From JAVBSX01 sp031549145 (lineage in GTDB: Bacteria; Planctomycetota; Planctomycetia; Pirellulales; Thermoguttaceae), in the NCBI GenBank assembly GCA_031549145.1, contig JAVBQI010000240.1, positions 1-19,402 on the forward strand: a stretch of DNA of 19,402 nucleotides. Direction: 5' to 3'. The notes under the pieces are model-generated. The model had not been told where the DNA came from, ran no database searches, and saw nothing but the letters and a program-made list of their open reading frames with translations. Shown here one piece after another: positions 13,184 through 19,402 of this stretch (the stretch's first letter is position 1; every line of letters starts with the position of its first letter). The translations under genes were made by a program, and so were the position numbers.

Positions 13184-14167
13184 TTACCAGCCGATGCAAA
13201 AGCCGAGGTTGAAAAGATGTGACGATTGCATTTCGTTCAGCATCAGATCGTAGTCCGCGAACAATTTGAGATTGCCGATGCTCAGCTTCAGGCCGGTGCC
13301 GTACCAGAACCATTCCCGGCCTGTTTCCCCGGCGTAGGACCATTGCACCGGCGTTGAGAGGCCGGGGTTGACGCTGAAATAGCTGAAATAGGTCGGGCTT
13401 TCGTCCAAGAATTCGTGAACCCAGCTCGCCCGGGCTTGGAGGGTCAATATGCCGAGTTTGAGATTGACACGCAGCCCGAGCAAGGATTTCAAACCATCGA
13501 AGGACTCGCTCTCCAGAATTTCGTCTTCAATCGTCGCTTCGTCATGCCGAAGAAAGTGGTAATGAACCCCGGCGAACGGCTTGACGCCGAAACAGCCGAG
13601 AGGAAGGTCGAGACCGAATTCCCCGTAAACGTTGGCCTGCTGCCCGTCGAGCGAGAGGTCGCCGAACGCGGGCGAACGGAGGTCGTACTTGTCGATTCCG
13701 CCGTTGGCGTTGATCGAAAGGTGGGCGGCGGAAAGGACCTTATGGTAGGTGAGGCCGATCAGGTTGTTCGTCGTATCCCCTTGAAATAATTCGTTCCAGT
13801 TTTGGCTATTGCTTCCGTAGTGATAATAAGCGCCGAGAACGCGTTGGTTCGATTTGAGTTCGATGCCGAGAATCGCCCCCCAAAGATCGGAGTCGATTTC
13901 CCCGAAATCGGTCGGTTCGATCTTCGAAGTGTCGTAATACCCGGTGCCCCAGATCCGGATTCCGCCCCCTCTGCGAGGCAGAAGGGATCGGGCCAAACCG
14001 GAATAAAGATTCCCCCGGTACAGCACTTCGAATCCCTCGGGACCGAATGAGCTTTCGGCGGCCGTTTGGGGGTAGACCGGCATTTCAAACTCAGGCGGAG
14101 CGGCGAGGCCGACCGAGGTAAGGCTCAAAAGGAGAGCAAAAAGTATTCTCTGGCGACAAGTTGTCAT
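13184..14167 (-). CDS. outer-membrane autotransporter-type beta-barrel protein
   Basis: A 327-aa protein with a signal peptide (residues 1-22, LLLSLTSVGLA before APP). The remainder is alternating amphipathic strands typical of a 12-stranded autotransporter barrel: AYYHYGSN, LGIELKSNQRVLGAYY, VKPFAGVHYHFLR, LTLQARASWVHEFLDESPT, WFWYGTGLKLSIGNLKLFADYDL. It ends in aromatic FCIGW, the usual BAM recognition end. The ASWVHEFLD motif followed by the glycine-spaced penultimate strands matches the autotransporter barrel family. There is little passenger: only about 40 residues precede the barrel, so it is either a stand-alone barrel or a porin-like derivative. It is divergent from the NfeD-like gene. 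Confidence 0.82.
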   Translation of the reverse strand: MTTCRQRILFALLLSLTSVGLAAPPEFEMPVYPQTAAESSFGPEGFEVLYRGNLYSGLARSLLPRRGGGIRIWGTGYYDTSKIEPTDFGEIDSDLWGAILGIELKSNQRVLGAYYHYGSNSQNWNELFQGDTTNNLIGLTYHKVLSAAHLSINANGGIDKYDLRSPAFGDLSLDGQQANVYGEFGLDLPLGCFGVKPFAGVHYHFLRHDEATIEDEILESESFDGLKSLLGLRVNLKLGILTLQARASWVHEFLDESPTYFSYFSVNPGLSTPVQWSYAGETGREWFWYGTGLKLSIGNLKLFADYDLMLNEMQSSHLFNLGFCIGW

Positions 14168-14281
14168 TGAAATAGCCGGAAAAATGAATTATTACTGTTT
14201 GAATTACTTATTTTTCTGGTCTTGAAAGAATTTCTCTGTGGCGCAAACACCCGCTTAGTCAATATTATCGTCGATAAAATG

Positions 14282-14295
14282 CGTTAACTTTAACG
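14282..14295. promoter_or_regulatory. palindrome in the divergent barrel/NfeD promoter region
   Basis: CGTTAA (14282-14287) and TTAACG (14290-14295) are perfect inverted repeats around CT in the 184-bp divergent intergenic region. Placement fits an operator, but no regulator is identifiable and the -10/-35 signals nearby are weak. Confidence 0.3.
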
Positions 14296-14334
14296 ATTGT
14301 AGCGACTGTTCGTTCAATTCTTAAAAATTTTTGC

Positions 14335-14341
14335 AGAAGGA
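14335..14341 (+). promoter_or_regulatory. Shine-Dalgarno site deciding the NfeD-like start
   Basis: AGAAGGA lies 10 nt before the ATG at 14352. The alternative TTG at 14331 would place this purine run inside the coding region, so the ATG is chosen. Confidence 0.6.
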
Positions 14342-14351
14342 ACCACAAATC

Positions 14352-14948
14352 ATGCTCGAAACGCTGTTTTTTGGCTGTGCGGTTTTTGGTGGGACGCTCT
14401 TGTTGATCCAATTTTTCCTGACGGCAATGGGATTTGGCGGCGGCGAAGGTGCCGACGGGTCGGAATGGGATAGCCCGGACGCCGATGTGGGGCATCCGGT
14501 CGATCACTCGGGAGCTTATCATTTTTTTCGGGTCATTTCTTTCCGAACCATGGTTGCCGGATTGACGATTTTCGGTCTTGGTGGGCTTGCAGCCCTGTCC
14601 GGATTCGACCAGTTCGGGCTCGACTCGAAATACAAAGGGATCGTTTCGGTCGGCATCGCCGTGATTCTCGGTCTGGTAGCCGTGTTTACGGTTTATTACC
14701 TGTACGGTTGGCTTTACTCGCTTCGTTCCGACGGTTCCGTGCAAGAAAAAACGCTTCTCGGGGCGACAGGCACCGTTTACGTCAAGATTCCGCCCCAAGG
14801 GAGCGGCTTCGGCAAGGTGTTGGTCAATCACCAAAGCCGGACGATGGAATACGAGGCTTCGACAGCGGGAGCAGAGCTGAAGTCCGGTACGCCGATCACG
14901 GTTGTCCGACTCATTTCCGGCACGACCGTCGAGGTCGCGGCGTCATAA
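14352..14948 (+). CDS. NfeD-like membrane protein with C-terminal OB fold
   Basis: A 198-aa membrane protein. Predicted membrane segments are about residues 5-27, 66-85 and 96-119, separated by an acidic loop (GGEGADGSEWDSPDADVGH). A soluble C-terminal beta domain (about 133-198) follows, starting LLGATGTVYVKIPP and ending with a VVRLISGTTVEV strand, typical of the NfeD/YuaF OB fold. Proteins of this type usually work with flotillin/SPFH proteins in membrane quality control or microdomain organisation. No flotillin gene is next to it here, though a partner may be encoded elsewhere. It is convergent with the acyl-CoA ligase gene, with a REPIN-like element between them. Confidence 0.78.
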   Translation: MLETLFFGCAVFGGTLLLIQFFLTAMGFGGGEGADGSEWDSPDADVGHPVDHSGAYHFFRVISFRTMVAGLTIFGLGGLAALSGFDQFGLDSKYKGIVSVGIAVILGLVAVFTVYYLYGWLYSLRSDGSVQEKTLLGATGTVYVKIPPQGSGFGKVLVNHQSRTMEYEASTAGAELKSGTPITVVRLISGTTVEVAAS

Positions 14949-15020
14949 GGGATGATATATTTCCAATCAAAGCGACATAACAACGAGCCGGGAGCCACTA
15001 CAAAGTAATGCAATAACCTT

Positions 15021-15092
15021 CGTCACCCCCGCGCAGGCGGGGGTCCAGAGGGAAACCGTAATCTCTGGATCCCCGCCTGCGCGGGGATGACG
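15021..15092. repeat. REPIN-like element A (two inverted REP hairpins)
   Basis: Two 30-nt arms (15021-15050 and 15063-15092) are inverted repeats differing at two positions. Each arm is itself a hairpin: ACCCCCGC-GCAG-GCGGGGGT on the left and ATCCCCGC-CTGC-GCGGGGAT on the right. The two arm-to-arm differences are compensatory and keep both hairpins paired. It lies between the convergent NfeD-like and acyl-CoA ligase genes and may also stop transcription from both. Confidence 0.88.
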
Positions 15093-15164
15093 GATATTAT
15101 TTTGCTTTCTCGAAGGTCGTTACCTTAACCTTGAACGGCGTCCCGGCTCACTACGGCCCGGGTC

Positions 15165-16748
15165 TTACTTCGCCATTTCCCGGAGATTTTGCTTTAAGAC
15201 TTTTCCGGTCGAGGTTTTCGGAAATTGGTCCAGAAAACGGACGATCTTCGGACACTTGAAGGCCGCAAGCTGCTCCCGGCAATAACGCAGCAACTCTTCC
15301 GAAGTGCATTCGACCCCTTCGTTGAGAATGACGTAGGCGAAGACGTTTTCGCTCAGCGTTTCGTCCGGAATGCCGATCACCGCCGCTTCTTTGACGCCTG
15401 GGTACCGTAACAGCACCTCTTCGATTTCCCGAGGGTAAATATTCATTCCCCCGCGAATGATCATGTCTTTCTTGCGGCCGACGATGTAAAAATAGCCGTC
15501 GGAATCGACGCGACCCAGATCGCCGGTATGAAACCAGCCGTTCTGATACACCAGCTGCGTCGCGAGCGGGTCCTTGTAATACCCTTTCATCACATTGTGT
15601 CCGCGAATCACGACCTCGCCGACCTCTTCCGTTTCGGCGAAAGAGCCGTCTTCCCGTTTGATCCGAACATGACAGCCGAAGGCCTGCGGGCCGATCGAAT
15701 GCGGTTTGACGAGCTCGCCTCTTGCCGTGAAATTCGAAATCGGGCTGGTTTCCGTAAGACCGTAACCTTCCTGCAAATCGACGCCGAAAACGATTTTGAA
15801 TTCCTCGCTGATCGTTCTCGGCAACGGAGCCCCGCCGCTGACGACCTGTCGGAGCGAACTGACGTCGAACGGATGCCGTTTTTGATTCTGGATCATCAAA
15901 TGAAACATCGTCGGAACGGCACAAATAAACGTAACTTTATACTGTTCGATTTGGGCAAGCGCTTTTTTCGGCTCGAACTGCGGGACGAGCACGGTCGTTG
16001 CCCCGCCGACAACGACCGCGTTTTGCACGACCGTCTGCCCGAACGAATGAAAGAGCGGCAAAATTCCCAAGAGCACATCCCCGGGAGCGAAAAATACGAT
16101 TTTTTCCGTCGCGTAAAGGGCGTTGGAATACATGTTGAAATGACTGAGCTCCGCCCCCTTGGGCCGCCCGGTCGTCCCGGAGGTAAAAAGGATGACGGCC
16201 GTGTCCCCCGGATCGGTTTGCACGGTATCGAAATCTCCGGCCTCTTTTTCGAGGAGTGGTTCGAGAGCGAAGACGGTTTTCGGGAAGGCGATTCCCATTT
16301 CGTCCAAGCGGGATTCGCCGATTTGAAATTTTTCCGCGGCTTCTTCGGATTGAGGGCCGAGAAAAAACAGGTTGCGACATTCGTCCAATGCCCGAAAGGC
16401 GTTGAAGCATTTTTCGGCGAACGGCGACCAGGCGATCACGCAGGAAACGTCCGCCTGCTCCAGTTGGTAGGCGATTTCGTTTTCCAGGAACATCGTATTT
16501 ATCGGAACGACGACCGCTCCGACGGCGAGCAGGCCGAAGTACACGGCCGAGAATTCCGGGACGTTGGGAATCACGACCGCGACATGATCCCCGCGTTTGA
16601 TACCGAAAGAGGCGATGACCCCGGCGATTTTTTTCGACCAGAGATACATCCGCGAGTAGGTGCAGGTTTGGTCCTCGCTGACTAGAAAGATATTCTCCGG
16701 AAAACGCTGGGCGGCATCTTCCAAAATCGTTGCTAAATTCAGGCTCAT
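15165..16748 (-). CDS. long-chain fatty acid--CoA ligase (FadD-like AMP-binding enzyme)
   Basis: This cytoplasmic or membrane-peripheral enzyme activates a carboxylic acid, probably a fatty acid, as acyl-AMP and transfers it to CoA. The 527-aa length is normal for FadD-like ligases. The ANL-superfamily motifs are complete: ILFTSGTTGRPKGAELSH (187-203, P-loop A3), QEGYGLTETSP (326-336, A5), GWFHTGDLG with Asp410 (A7), GRKKDMIIRGGMNIYPREIEE (424-444, hinge and A8), and KTSTGKVLK with catalytic Lys516 (A10). The start MSLNLATILEDAAQRFPE matches the family. A TTTTCA-17-TATAAT promoter lies about 45 nt upstream. Chain-length preference cannot be read from sequence; other carboxylates are possible substrates. 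It stands alone, not in a beta-oxidation cluster. Confidence 0.9.
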   Translation of the reverse strand: MSLNLATILEDAAQRFPENIFLVSEDQTCTYSRMYLWSKKIAGVIASFGIKRGDHVAVVIPNVPEFSAVYFGLLAVGAVVVPINTMFLENEIAYQLEQADVSCVIAWSPFAEKCFNAFRALDECRNLFFLGPQSEEAAEKFQIGESRLDEMGIAFPKTVFALEPLLEKEAGDFDTVQTDPGDTAVILFTSGTTGRPKGAELSHFNMYSNALYATEKIVFFAPGDVLLGILPLFHSFGQTVVQNAVVVGGATTVLVPQFEPKKALAQIEQYKVTFICAVPTMFHLMIQNQKRHPFDVSSLRQVVSGGAPLPRTISEEFKIVFGVDLQEGYGLTETSPISNFTARGELVKPHSIGPQAFGCHVRIKREDGSFAETEEVGEVVIRGHNVMKGYYKDPLATQLVYQNGWFHTGDLGRVDSDGYFYIVGRKKDMIIRGGMNIYPREIEEVLLRYPGVKEAAVIGIPDETLSENVFAYVILNEGVECTSEELLRYCREQLAAFKCPKIVRFLDQFPKTSTGKVLKQNLREMAK

Positions 16749-16795
16749 CGTTAATAACGGTAAGAGAGAAAAGAGAGGCGAAATTTATGGCCTGA

Positions 16796-16824
16796 ATTAT
16801 AGCGAAAATTTGATTTTATGAAAA
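16796..16824 (-). promoter_or_regulatory. candidate promoter of the acyl-CoA ligase gene
   Basis: On the minus strand, TTTTCA (16824-16819) and TATAAT (16801-16796) are 17 bp apart, about 48 nt upstream of the ATG. The -35 overlaps a hairpin (16821-16840). Confidence 0.5.
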
Positions 16825-16840
16825 CCCGGATTCCGGTTTT
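16821..16840 (-). terminator. possible terminator downstream of the M56 gene
   Basis: AAAACCGGA and the partly complementary CCGGGTTTT (minus-strand reading) form a stem with one bulged base, ending in T-rich sequence. It is about 280 nt past the M56 stop. Weak by itself. Confidence 0.3.
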
Positions 16841-16850
16841 ATTCGAAAAG

Positions 16851-16884
16851 AGCCGGGGATGAAGCGCAGCGCAATCCCCGGACA
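16851..16884. repeat. CCGGGGAT palindromic repeat, left copy
   Basis: CCGGGGAT and ATCCCCGG pair around a GC-rich loop containing GAAGCGCAGCGC. A partial second unit (GCGCAATCCCCGGACA) repeats at 16899-16914. The reverse complement of 16851-16883 matches 17099-17131 with about three differences. Confidence 0.65.
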
Positions 16885-16970
16885 AGCCCGCGTGTAAAGC
16901 GCAATCCCCGGACATCGTTCACAAAGAATTGGCCCCTATCGGAAGTGACCTTTTCAAAGTGAAAAATTCT

Positions 16971-17042
16971 CGTCATTCCCGCGCAGGCGGGAATCCACAG
17001 TGAAGGCGTGTTCTATAGATTCCCGCCTGCGCGGGAATGACG
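16971..17042. repeat. REPIN-like element B (two inverted REP hairpins)
   Basis: The outer 25 nt on each side (16971-16995 and 17018-17042) are perfect inverted repeats. Each contains the 20-bp hairpin ATTCCC-N8-GGGAAT, with N8 being GCGCAGGC or its complement. It has the same layout and 72-bp length as element A. The core agrees with the Neisseria dRS3 consensus as I know it. It lies between the acyl-CoA ligase promoter and the M56 stop. Confidence 0.88.
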
Positions 17043-17098
17043 GAGAGAGGCTCAAAATTTTGTGGAGTACGGTATCTCACCTCTCTCGTTCTTCACTC

Positions 17099-17161
17099 AG
17101 CCCGGCGATTGCGCTGCGCTACATCCCCGGCTCTTTGGGCGGCTGCGCTTCATCCCCGGCT
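17099..17161. repeat. CCGGGGAT palindromic repeat, right copies overlapping the M56 stop
   Basis: Two tandem units end in CATCCCCGGCT, one at about 17099-17131 and a shorter one at 17141-17161 (GGCTGCGCTTCATCCCCGGC). They are in inverted orientation relative to 16851-16884. The stop codon and the last residues of the M56 protein (QPPKEPGM) are encoded inside these units. Confidence 0.65.
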
Positions 17162-19402
17162 CCTTTTCCAAACGCGGCGTCGATGATCCGTTCCGCCTGC
17201 TTTTGATTCGCATAGGAAGCGTTGATGCTAAGGACAGGGATGCCCGGAACAAAGGAAACATTTAACCCATCCATATTTTGTTCGAGCATGCTCGCGAGAA
17301 GCTGTGGGTTCTTTGCCTCAGGCACCGACGGGTTGAATTTATAAATCCGGGTCAACCGATGCGCCGGATATTCCGTCGCCGCCGTCTTGCTCGTGATAAT
17401 CACATCGCCGTCGAGGTTGAGGCAGTAGTCCAAACCGAGCGGCCGCAGCAAACGGTTCAAGAGCGTCTCACCGGAAATCCCCTTGAGCGGAACGGTTTGT
17501 TTGATCGACGTTTTGGGGGAGGCTTCCGTCTCCGCAAGCTCGTCTTCGGCGAACTCGAAATAAAGTCCCTTGAGTTCCGGCAAGTCTGAGAACCGTTCGA
17601 CCACCGCCGCGAGCGGCTCTATCTCAACGATGCCATCCTCTTCCAGCACCCGCGAGAGGGCGGCTTCCGTTCGGCGGATTTTCGCCCATGACGGGTCCGG
17701 CTGGTAGGCGGGCGACGGCTGCGGCGAAGGAGCTGACGAAAAAGGGGACGCTGTGAGCGGTTCCGGAACGTTAACGGGCTCAAAGGAATCAACCGGTTTC
17801 CGATAGAGCTCGGTTTCAACCGCCGGCTGATACGGGCGGAACTCTGAAACCTGCTGCTGTTGGCTGTTGGCTTGATGTTGCAATATCACGGACTGCTCGT
17901 TGTCGACCGTGCCGCGAATTTCCTCGCACGCCTTTTCGAGTTCCGCGAGCAGTTCCTTGACGCTTTGTTGCGCCTTTTCCGAGCCGATCACGAGAATCGC
18001 GGAAACTTCGCCGTAAGCATAAACAAGTTGTACGGTCACCATCTCTTTAGAGTAGACGCGATTCAATTGCTCTTGGAAAAGTTGCATGATCGCGACTAAA
18101 TTGCTTCTGTTAGGACTAGCCAATCCTCCGCTGTGGCCGCTATCCACCATACCACTCACACCGAGCAGTTCGGCGATCCGCACCAGCGAATACCCGCGAA
18201 TCACCGGCCGGTTCGAGTCGGAGGATTGTTGCGGCGCCCGCATGCCCATCGGCGCGTCCATCATCGGCGCAAGTTTCGTCTGTCCCTCTCCAACCGCCTC
18301 AGCGGTCGGGGCGGCCGCCAAAACCTCCTCTTGCCCATCGGTCGGAAGCTGGGGCTTGCCGCCGGTCGCTGGGGTCCAGCCGGTGAGCAGCACCGCGCCG
18401 ACGGCCAGGGTCGTGAGCAGGATCAGGCCGGCCGGCCAAAGGGCAGATCGCTCCGTCGTCTTCAATTCGAGAATCCGCTGAATTCGGGTCAACAGCGGCT
18501 TCGCGGCCGCCGCCGGGGTCGATAAAAGGTTTTTCATTTCGCTTTCTCCGTAGTGAGAGTGTCGGGTTTGTTCCAAATGTGTCAATGTCTTCGCATAAAA
18601 CAGCCGGTCGGTCTTCGTCCGATGCACGACGAAATCGTCGCAGACGTATTCCCGGTCGCACCGGACCGAACGGGAGACCCAGCCGACGAGCGGGTGGTAA
18701 AAGAGTAAGGTTTCGATTAGCAGTTGCACGAGGTTCGCGAGGTAATCGTACCGCCGGACATGGGCTAGTTCATGGGCGAGGATCGCCTCGATTTCCTGTG
18801 GCGTGAACCCGGTCCGCAGGCTCAGCGGCAGCAGGATCACCGGCTTGAACATGCCGATCAGGATCGGCGAATCGATTTGCAGCGATTCGGCGAGCCGGAC
18901 GATCTGCCGCACCCCGAGCCGCTTTCGCAGCTCGCGGAGCGTTTCGAACCATTCCCCGCCGCCGATCGGCTTGGCGGTCCGGCCGAGTGCCTGGACGGCG
19001 AAATAATCCCGCAACAGCCGCAGGCTCATGACCACGACGCCGATCGCCCAGGCGGTGCTTAGCAGGGTGAGGAAAGTGGGAAGTGGGAAGTGGGGAGTGG
19101 GAAGTAAGGAGGAGGAAGCGGGGAGTGATGTGTACGAAGCGGGAAGTAAGATTTCGGGAGCTAAAGCGGCGTCTTCTATTTCCTGCTGCTCGCTATCCGC
19201 TACCCGCTGCCCGCTATCCGCCATCCCCAATATCTTTTTGAGCTCGCCGACCAGCTGCCGCCGCAATTCCGGGTTGCCGCCCGGTTCGGCTTCGACAGGG
19301 ACGTTGGTCAAGAACAAATCGGAGCCGCGCCCCGGCGGTAGCGGGGGCCCGGCCACAAACCCATACAGAAGGGGGCGGGGCGGTACGAAAAAGTTCAAAA
19401 TT
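17119..19402 (-). CDS. M56/BlaR1-family membrane metallopeptidase, 5' end outside the window
   Basis: This is a predicted polytopic inner-membrane zinc protease of the BlaR1/MecR1 type. Partners of this class are often BlaI-like repressors. About 760 residues are visible and the frame stays open past 19402. A TTG at 19398 is probably internal, since the expected first membrane segments are missing. A membrane segment lies at about 108-130. AILAHELAHVRRYDY carries the zinc motif HELAH (209-213), with Glu250 in REYVCDD the likely third ligand. Another membrane segment is at 323-340. The C-terminal region is long and non-penicillin-binding; about 620-680 (LLNRLLRPLGLDYCLNLDGDVIITS) resembles the STN/secretin-type short domain seen in planctomycete M56 proteins. 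Two heptamer repeat blocks lie in the N-terminal coding part, and a palindromic repeat forms the C-terminus. Confidence 0.8.
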   Translation of the reverse strand, partial: ILNFFVPPRPLLYGFVAGPPLPPGRGSDLFLTNVPVEAEPGGNPELRRQLVGELKKILGMADSGQRVADSEQQEIEDAALAPEILLPASYTSLPASSSLLPTPHFPLPTFLTLLSTAWAIGVVVMSLRLLRDYFAVQALGRTAKPIGGGEWFETLRELRKRLGVRQIVRLAESLQIDSPILIGMFKPVILLPLSLRTGFTPQEIEAILAHELAHVRRYDYLANLVQLLIETLLFYHPLVGWVSRSVRCDREYVCDDFVVHRTKTDRLFYAKTLTHLEQTRHSHYGESEMKNLLSTPAAAAKPLLTRIQRILELKTTERSALWPAGLILLTTLAVGAVLLTGWTPATGGKPQLPTDGQEEVLAAAPTAEAVGEGQTKLAPMMDAPMGMRAPQQSSDSNRPVIRGYSLVRIAELLGVSGMVDSGHSGGLASPNRSNLVAIMQLFQEQLNRVYSKEMVTVQLVYAYGEVSAILVIGSEKAQQSVKELLAELEKACEEIRGTVDNEQSVILQHQANSQQQQVSEFRPYQPAVETELYRKPVDSFEPVNVPEPLTASPFSSAPSPQPSPAYQPDPSWAKIRRTEAALSRVLEEDGIVEIEPLAAVVERFSDLPELKGLYFEFAEDELAETEASPKTSIKQTVPLKGISGETLLNRLLRPLGLDYCLNLDGDVIITSKTAATEYPAHRLTRIYKFNPSVPEAKNPQLLASMLEQNMDGLNVSFVPGIPVLSINASYANQKQAERIIDAAFGKGAGDEAQPPKEPGM
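19071..19105. repeat. heptamer tandem repeat inside the M56 gene (GGGAAGT type)
   Basis: Five perfect-phase 7-bp units read GGAAAGT, GGGAAGT, GGGAAGT, GGGGAGT, GGGAAGT. Degenerate units continue to about 19148. On the coding (minus) strand they specify a Leu/Pro/Ser/Thr-rich linker (LPTPHFPLPT region) just before the membrane segment. Confidence 0.75.
19185..19226. repeat. heptamer tandem repeat inside the M56 gene (GCTATCC type)
   Basis: Six consecutive 7-bp units follow the pattern GCTATCC (GCTGCTC, GCTATCC, GCTACCC, GCTGCCC, GCTATCC, GCCATCC). On the minus strand they encode ADSGQRVADSEQQ, a hydrophilic insert at about residues 60-72. Confidence 0.75.

Noticed and set aside
14331..14351. 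TTG start adding seven residues to the NfeD-like protein
   Set aside because: AGAAGGA at 14335-14341 is a good ribosome site for the ATG at 14352, and the added residues are not family-like.
15528..16685. 385-codon plus-strand open frame opposite the acyl-CoA ligase
   Set aside because: It is a shadow of the minus-strand ligase, which has all adenylation motifs. The plus-strand translation shows no domain.
15021..17042. The repeated GC-rich palindromes as a CRISPR array
   Set aside because: There are only two elements, about 1.9 kb apart with a whole gene between them. There are no regular spacers and no cas genes.

Overview
The window looks like a chromosomal segment of a Planctomycetota bacterium, probably close to the Pirellulales/Thermoguttaceae. 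Four things point there. The first is the order bL25-CTC, pth, bS6, ssb, bL9. The second is a bL9 with a basic N-terminal extension ending in GPNGG. The third is the mix of a PEP-CTERM protein, an autotransporter-type barrel, Tat-exported sugar isomerase/epimerase-like proteins and an M56/BlaR1-like membrane protease. The fourth is that many starts lack a clear Shine-Dalgarno sequence. The lineage is inferred from gene content; no marker rRNA is present.

Layout. Positions 92-3005 form a co-directional translation/replication block: rplY, pth, rpsF, ssb, rplI. It ends at a strong terminator (3083-3112) and is followed by ispG of the MEP isoprenoid pathway (3152-4273). A 20-bp perfect-stem bidirectional terminator (4313-4374) separates ispG from two minus-strand envelope genes: a DUF4114-like PEP-CTERM protein (4420-5223), with a good sigma-54-type promoter candidate, and a secreted trypsin-like protease with a C-terminal membrane anchor (5568-7091). 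After a 577-bp gene-free stretch come an unrecognised 484-residue protein (7669-9123) and an exported coiled-coil protein (9263-10804). Two tandem paralogous Tat-exported TIM-barrel proteins follow (10959-11990 and 12148-13155). A minus-strand outer-membrane barrel protein (13184-14167) is divergent from an NfeD-like membrane protein (14352-14948). Then come a minus-strand long-chain acyl-CoA ligase (15165-16748) and a minus-strand M56 metalloprotease (from 17119), which is cut by the window end.

The most distinctive content is repetitive DNA. Two REPIN-like elements (15021-15092 and 16971-17042) are each built from two inverted REP hairpins with a core resembling Neisseria dRS3 (ATTCCC-N8-GGGAAT). 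Their stems show compensatory base changes. A second palindromic family, with a CCGGGGAT stem, lies in inverted orientation around the second REPIN and supplies the last codons and stop of the M56 gene. Four clusters of 7-bp tandem repeats occur: at the pth stop codon, as an inverted pair between the two paralogs, and twice inside the M56 reading frame. These resemble the heptameric STRR repeats of cyanobacteria.

No CRISPR array, tRNA, rRNA, insertion sequence or recognisable defence island was found. The gene content is mostly housekeeping plus cell-envelope functions. The repeats, the PEP-CTERM promoter and the unknown gene are the items most worth following.
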